Source: Hippophae tibetana (taxonomy: Eukaryota; Streptophyta; Magnoliopsida; Rosales; Elaeagnaceae). From it: a stretch of DNA of 64,000 bases. The notes below the pieces were generated by a model. It saw only the letters and a list, made by a program, of their open reading frames with translations. It ran no database searches and was not told the DNA's origin. Made by a program: the position numbers and the translations under genes. Of the stretch, positions 61,765 through 64,000 are shown in pieces. Every line of letters begins with the position of its first letter. Within the stretch, counting starts at the first letter, position 1. The stretch spans positions 21,899,501 to 21,963,500 of the forward strand of contig CM072806.1 of the NCBI GenBank assembly GCA_037013495.1, read 5' to 3'.

Positions 61765-62268
61765 ATGGCAGCTATGACCTCTTCAGTTGTTGCTATCCCA
61801 TCCTTCACAGGCCTAAAGCCATCTGGTGCAACCAAAATTAACTCTTCTATTAAGGTTGCTGCAGCCTCTCCACTTCCGAAGTTCACTGTTAAGGCTTCAC
61901 TTAAGGATTTTGGTATAGCTGTTGCTGCCACAGCCGCTAGCGCAATCTTGGCTAGCAATGCCATGGCAGTGGAAGTCTTGCTAGGAAGCGATGACGGAAG
62001 TTTGGCATTCGTTCCCAACGACTTCAGTATAAGTGCTGGTGATAAGATTGTGTTCAAGAACAATGCTGGGTTTCCACACAATGTTGTGTTTGATGAGGAT
62101 GAAATCCCAAGTGGTGTAGATGCTTCAAAGATCTCTATGCCTGATGAAGACCTTCTTAATGCTCCAGGGGAGACATATGCTGTTACTTTGAGTGAAAAAG
62201 GTACCTACAGTTTCTATTGTTCCCCTCACCAGGGAGCTGGTATGGTAGGAAAAGTTACTGTTAATTAA
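61765..62268 (+). CDS. petE: Plastocyanin, chloroplast precursor
   Basis: A single exon of 167 codons plus stop, as usual for plant plastocyanin genes. The product is the soluble type I copper protein of the thylakoid lumen that carries electrons from cytochrome f to photosystem I. Residues 1-68 form a bipartite transit peptide: a Ser/Ala/Lys-rich chloroplast part, then a hydrophobic lumen signal (about 49-65) ending SNAMA before the mature start [10 protein letters not shown]. The mature protein is 99 residues, the family's normal length. All four copper ligands are present (mature His37, Cys84, His87, Met92; the last three in CSPHQGAGM). The acidic patches for cytochrome f docking (DEDE at 42-45, DED at 59-61) and Tyr83 are kept. 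It is intact. Confidence 0.98.
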   Translation: MAAMTSSVVAIPSFTGLKPSGATKINSSIKVAAASPLPKFTVKASLKDFGIAVAATAASAILASNAMAVEVLLGSDDGSLAFVPNDFSISAGDKIVFKNNAGFPHNVVFDEDEIPSGVDASKISMPDEDLLNAPGETYAVTLSEKGTYSFYCSPHQGAGMVGKVTVN

Positions 62269-62517
62269 GTTTCAGATCTCTGTACTTTAAATTCTCTGTG
62301 TATTTTTGGGAGGCACTAGAGCTTAAATGGTATTCATTTATGGAGTTATGGAGATGAGAAATGTACGACATGAAATGCTATAGTGCTTTTGTACTCTTAT
62401 TTTTATGTGAAGGTTTAGATTTGTGATGTAGGGTTAATTTATGTATCTGATTGCACTTGATCGTTTGACTCTGTTTAGAAATGATAAAATATAGATAATT
62501 GAATATGGGGCGTGGAC

Positions 62518-62541
62518 CTCTCTCTCTCTCTCTCTCTCTCT
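62518..62541. repeat. (CT)12 microsatellite
   Basis: A perfect 24-bp CT run about 250 bases after the plastocyanin stop codon, probably just beyond the transcript end. Confidence 0.95.
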
Positions 62542-62639
62542 GTTTTTGTTTTGTTTTTTTTGCCTAAGATGCTTAATATTTTATTTCTATATTATTAGAA
62601 ATAAGAAAGGATTACATAAACATGGCTTCATTCCTAATT

Positions 62640-63230
62640 ATATTACATAAAGATAAAAGAAGATTAAAATTAAAAGAACCTTTGATTTGATTATTGAGTA
62701 CCCATTTAACAATCTCATCAACTACTTAATTACATGTTCTTGGAATCCAAACAGTTGAAATACATGTGAAGTTTTTTAATATAGGTGCCAATTTTATTTA
62801 GAAATTATTTTACTTGTCAAGAAATATCAATAGTCTTTTAATTAATATAGTTGATTACATTTAAACAATCATTTTCAACGATAACATTTTTAAGTGCCAA
62901 TCACATTTTGAGGTCCAATTATTAAGGATGGAGCTCGCTTGTAAAATCTTAACCCAAGCTCCAATTATTTCCTTTTTATAATTTCTAGCAATAACTCAAA
63001 TAATATCTTTACCTTCTTTAAAGGTTGCATGATCATTGAATTTGATAAAATATAATTATCAAGTGTACAACCAATGAGACATTTTTTTTTCCTTTTCAAA
63101 ATTTCATTGTTAAAATTATCTAATAAATTCTCATCTTCACTTGTTGATAATTCCCAGTGAAATTTCTTTATCCATTTTTGTAGCTTTTGAAAATTTGGAG
63201 TTATCTCATCTTCCATGGATTAGAGAACTT
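62640..63230 (-). mobile_element. Possible RNase H-type LINE remnant
   Basis: On the minus strand, short stretches such as KMIV...NVINYIN and WSLG.DFTSELHP resemble the tail of plant LINE RNase H domains. The match is weak, frames are broken and no tail or ends are seen. It could be chance. Confidence 0.25.
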
Positions 63231-64000
63231 CTTTTGTGTTGTTTATTAGAGATCAAAGCATCAGTGGATTTCAATACAAATATGAGATAAGCAGAGAAAT
63301 TATATCACATAAACCTTGTAAAATTGGTGCCATTATTACATGTGCACCATAATCTGTGAAAGAAGGTGCATTGTTGCATTGAATGTTCCACCGTTTTTGA
63401 GTTGTGATTACATAACTCACTTTTGTCTTCCTTGTTTGTGAAAGTTTTTTTGAGTTTATTTTTGATTGGCAAGGCATTTGCAGCTATCTTCTTTAGAAAT
63501 ATCTTATGTCTCTGTGTATTTTAGCTTTTCAAATTGTACTCCATAATGGGTTAACATCTCTACTAACTTTTCCTGCAATATATGCATTGTAAGTTTATTT
63601 CACTGAAAAAATACCCTACTTATTTGATATCCAAATCAGTTCATCAACTAAAATGAATTAAGACATTGAATTCTACTAATATCTACAAATTCACTTACTA
63701 TAAATATTGTTTGAATCAAATCCCAATTTCAACCACTATGGGTAGAGTTAAATCACAACTCTACTTTTGAGTTGATAGTAAAAGAAGGTCCAATAGGAGT
63801 GAACCTCGAGATATAAAATAACCAAAGATTTTCTCATATATTAATTTGATGTCCATTACCTATTTAAATACAAATACCTTTCTTTATTATTAGAATAGTT
63901 TGACATATACTTTTTCAAATAAAAGAATCCCCTAGTTTAAGAAGAACATGTAGAAAATTATTTCTATTGCAATACTTACTTTTAAGGATTTGTACCCACA
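63231..64000. other. No gene recognised
   Basis: AT-rich sequence to the window edge. Only short frames without family resemblance or splice-linked partners are present. Confidence 0.5.

Noticed and set aside
61749-62081. 110-codon antisense frame over plastocyanin
   Set aside because: It is the reverse strand of a strongly conserved coding region, with no independent evidence.
1-64000. CRISPR arrays, bacterial operons, tRNA or rRNA genes
   Set aside because: No regularly spaced identical repeats, no cloverleaf-type sequence and no rRNA blocks were seen. The psbA promoter is the only bacterial-type signal and belongs to plastid-derived DNA.

Overview
The window is AT-rich plant nuclear DNA, most likely from a eudicot. 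Three spliced or plant-type genes, plastid-derived DNA, caulimovirid virus fossils, Copia and Ty3 elements, a TRIM, CACTA transposons, MITEs and LINEs with an RNase H end all point to a land-plant chromosome. The species cannot be fixed from the sequence.

Three host genes look intact, all on the + strand. A six-exon gene at 11971-15296 encodes a 272-residue KDEL-receptor-like (ERD2-like) membrane protein. A thirteen-exon gene at 43630-48523 encodes a 737-residue, Gln/His/Pro-rich, plant-type protein of unknown function. It has an overlapping upstream ORF in its leader. A single-exon gene at 61765-62268 encodes plastocyanin (petE) with every copper ligand present. They share no evident pathway or operon-like arrangement.

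Most of the rest is layered fossils. Region by region: 0.5-9.6 kb holds a decayed endogenous pararetrovirus (minus strand), split by a 3.0 kb non-autonomous CACTA transposon at 5685-8722. 16.5-17.1 kb holds a LINE fragment beside a structurally complete TRIM. 18.0-18.8 kb holds an old nuclear copy of plastid psbA with its plastid promoter. 20.3-27.3 kb holds a second, better preserved pararetrovirus (minus strand). It abuts a broken fragment of the DNA polymerase epsilon subunit 2 gene (DPB2) at 27291-28065, which is closed on its other side by a Tat/Athila-type Ty3 LTR. 29.7-33.9 kb holds the 3' half of a CACTA element with a Ulp1-like ORF, an internal duplication and a MITE. 35.2-37.3 kb is a 5'-truncated LINE lying against a Copia remnant (37.3-39.7 kb), followed by a solo LTR at 39923-40215. 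50.9-59.9 kb is a Copia remnant into which a complete-length but broken Ty3 element (51181-57301) is inserted. One end of that Ty3 element carries an extra LTR palindrome.

I found no clear evidence of a new functional system. The points most worth a second look are the DPB2 fragment between two virus-like fossils, the psbA copy with its promoter, the LTR palindrome, a coding-like orphan segment downstream of the 737-residue gene, and the overlapping uORF in that gene. All coordinates of degraded elements are approximate unless a terminal repeat defines them.
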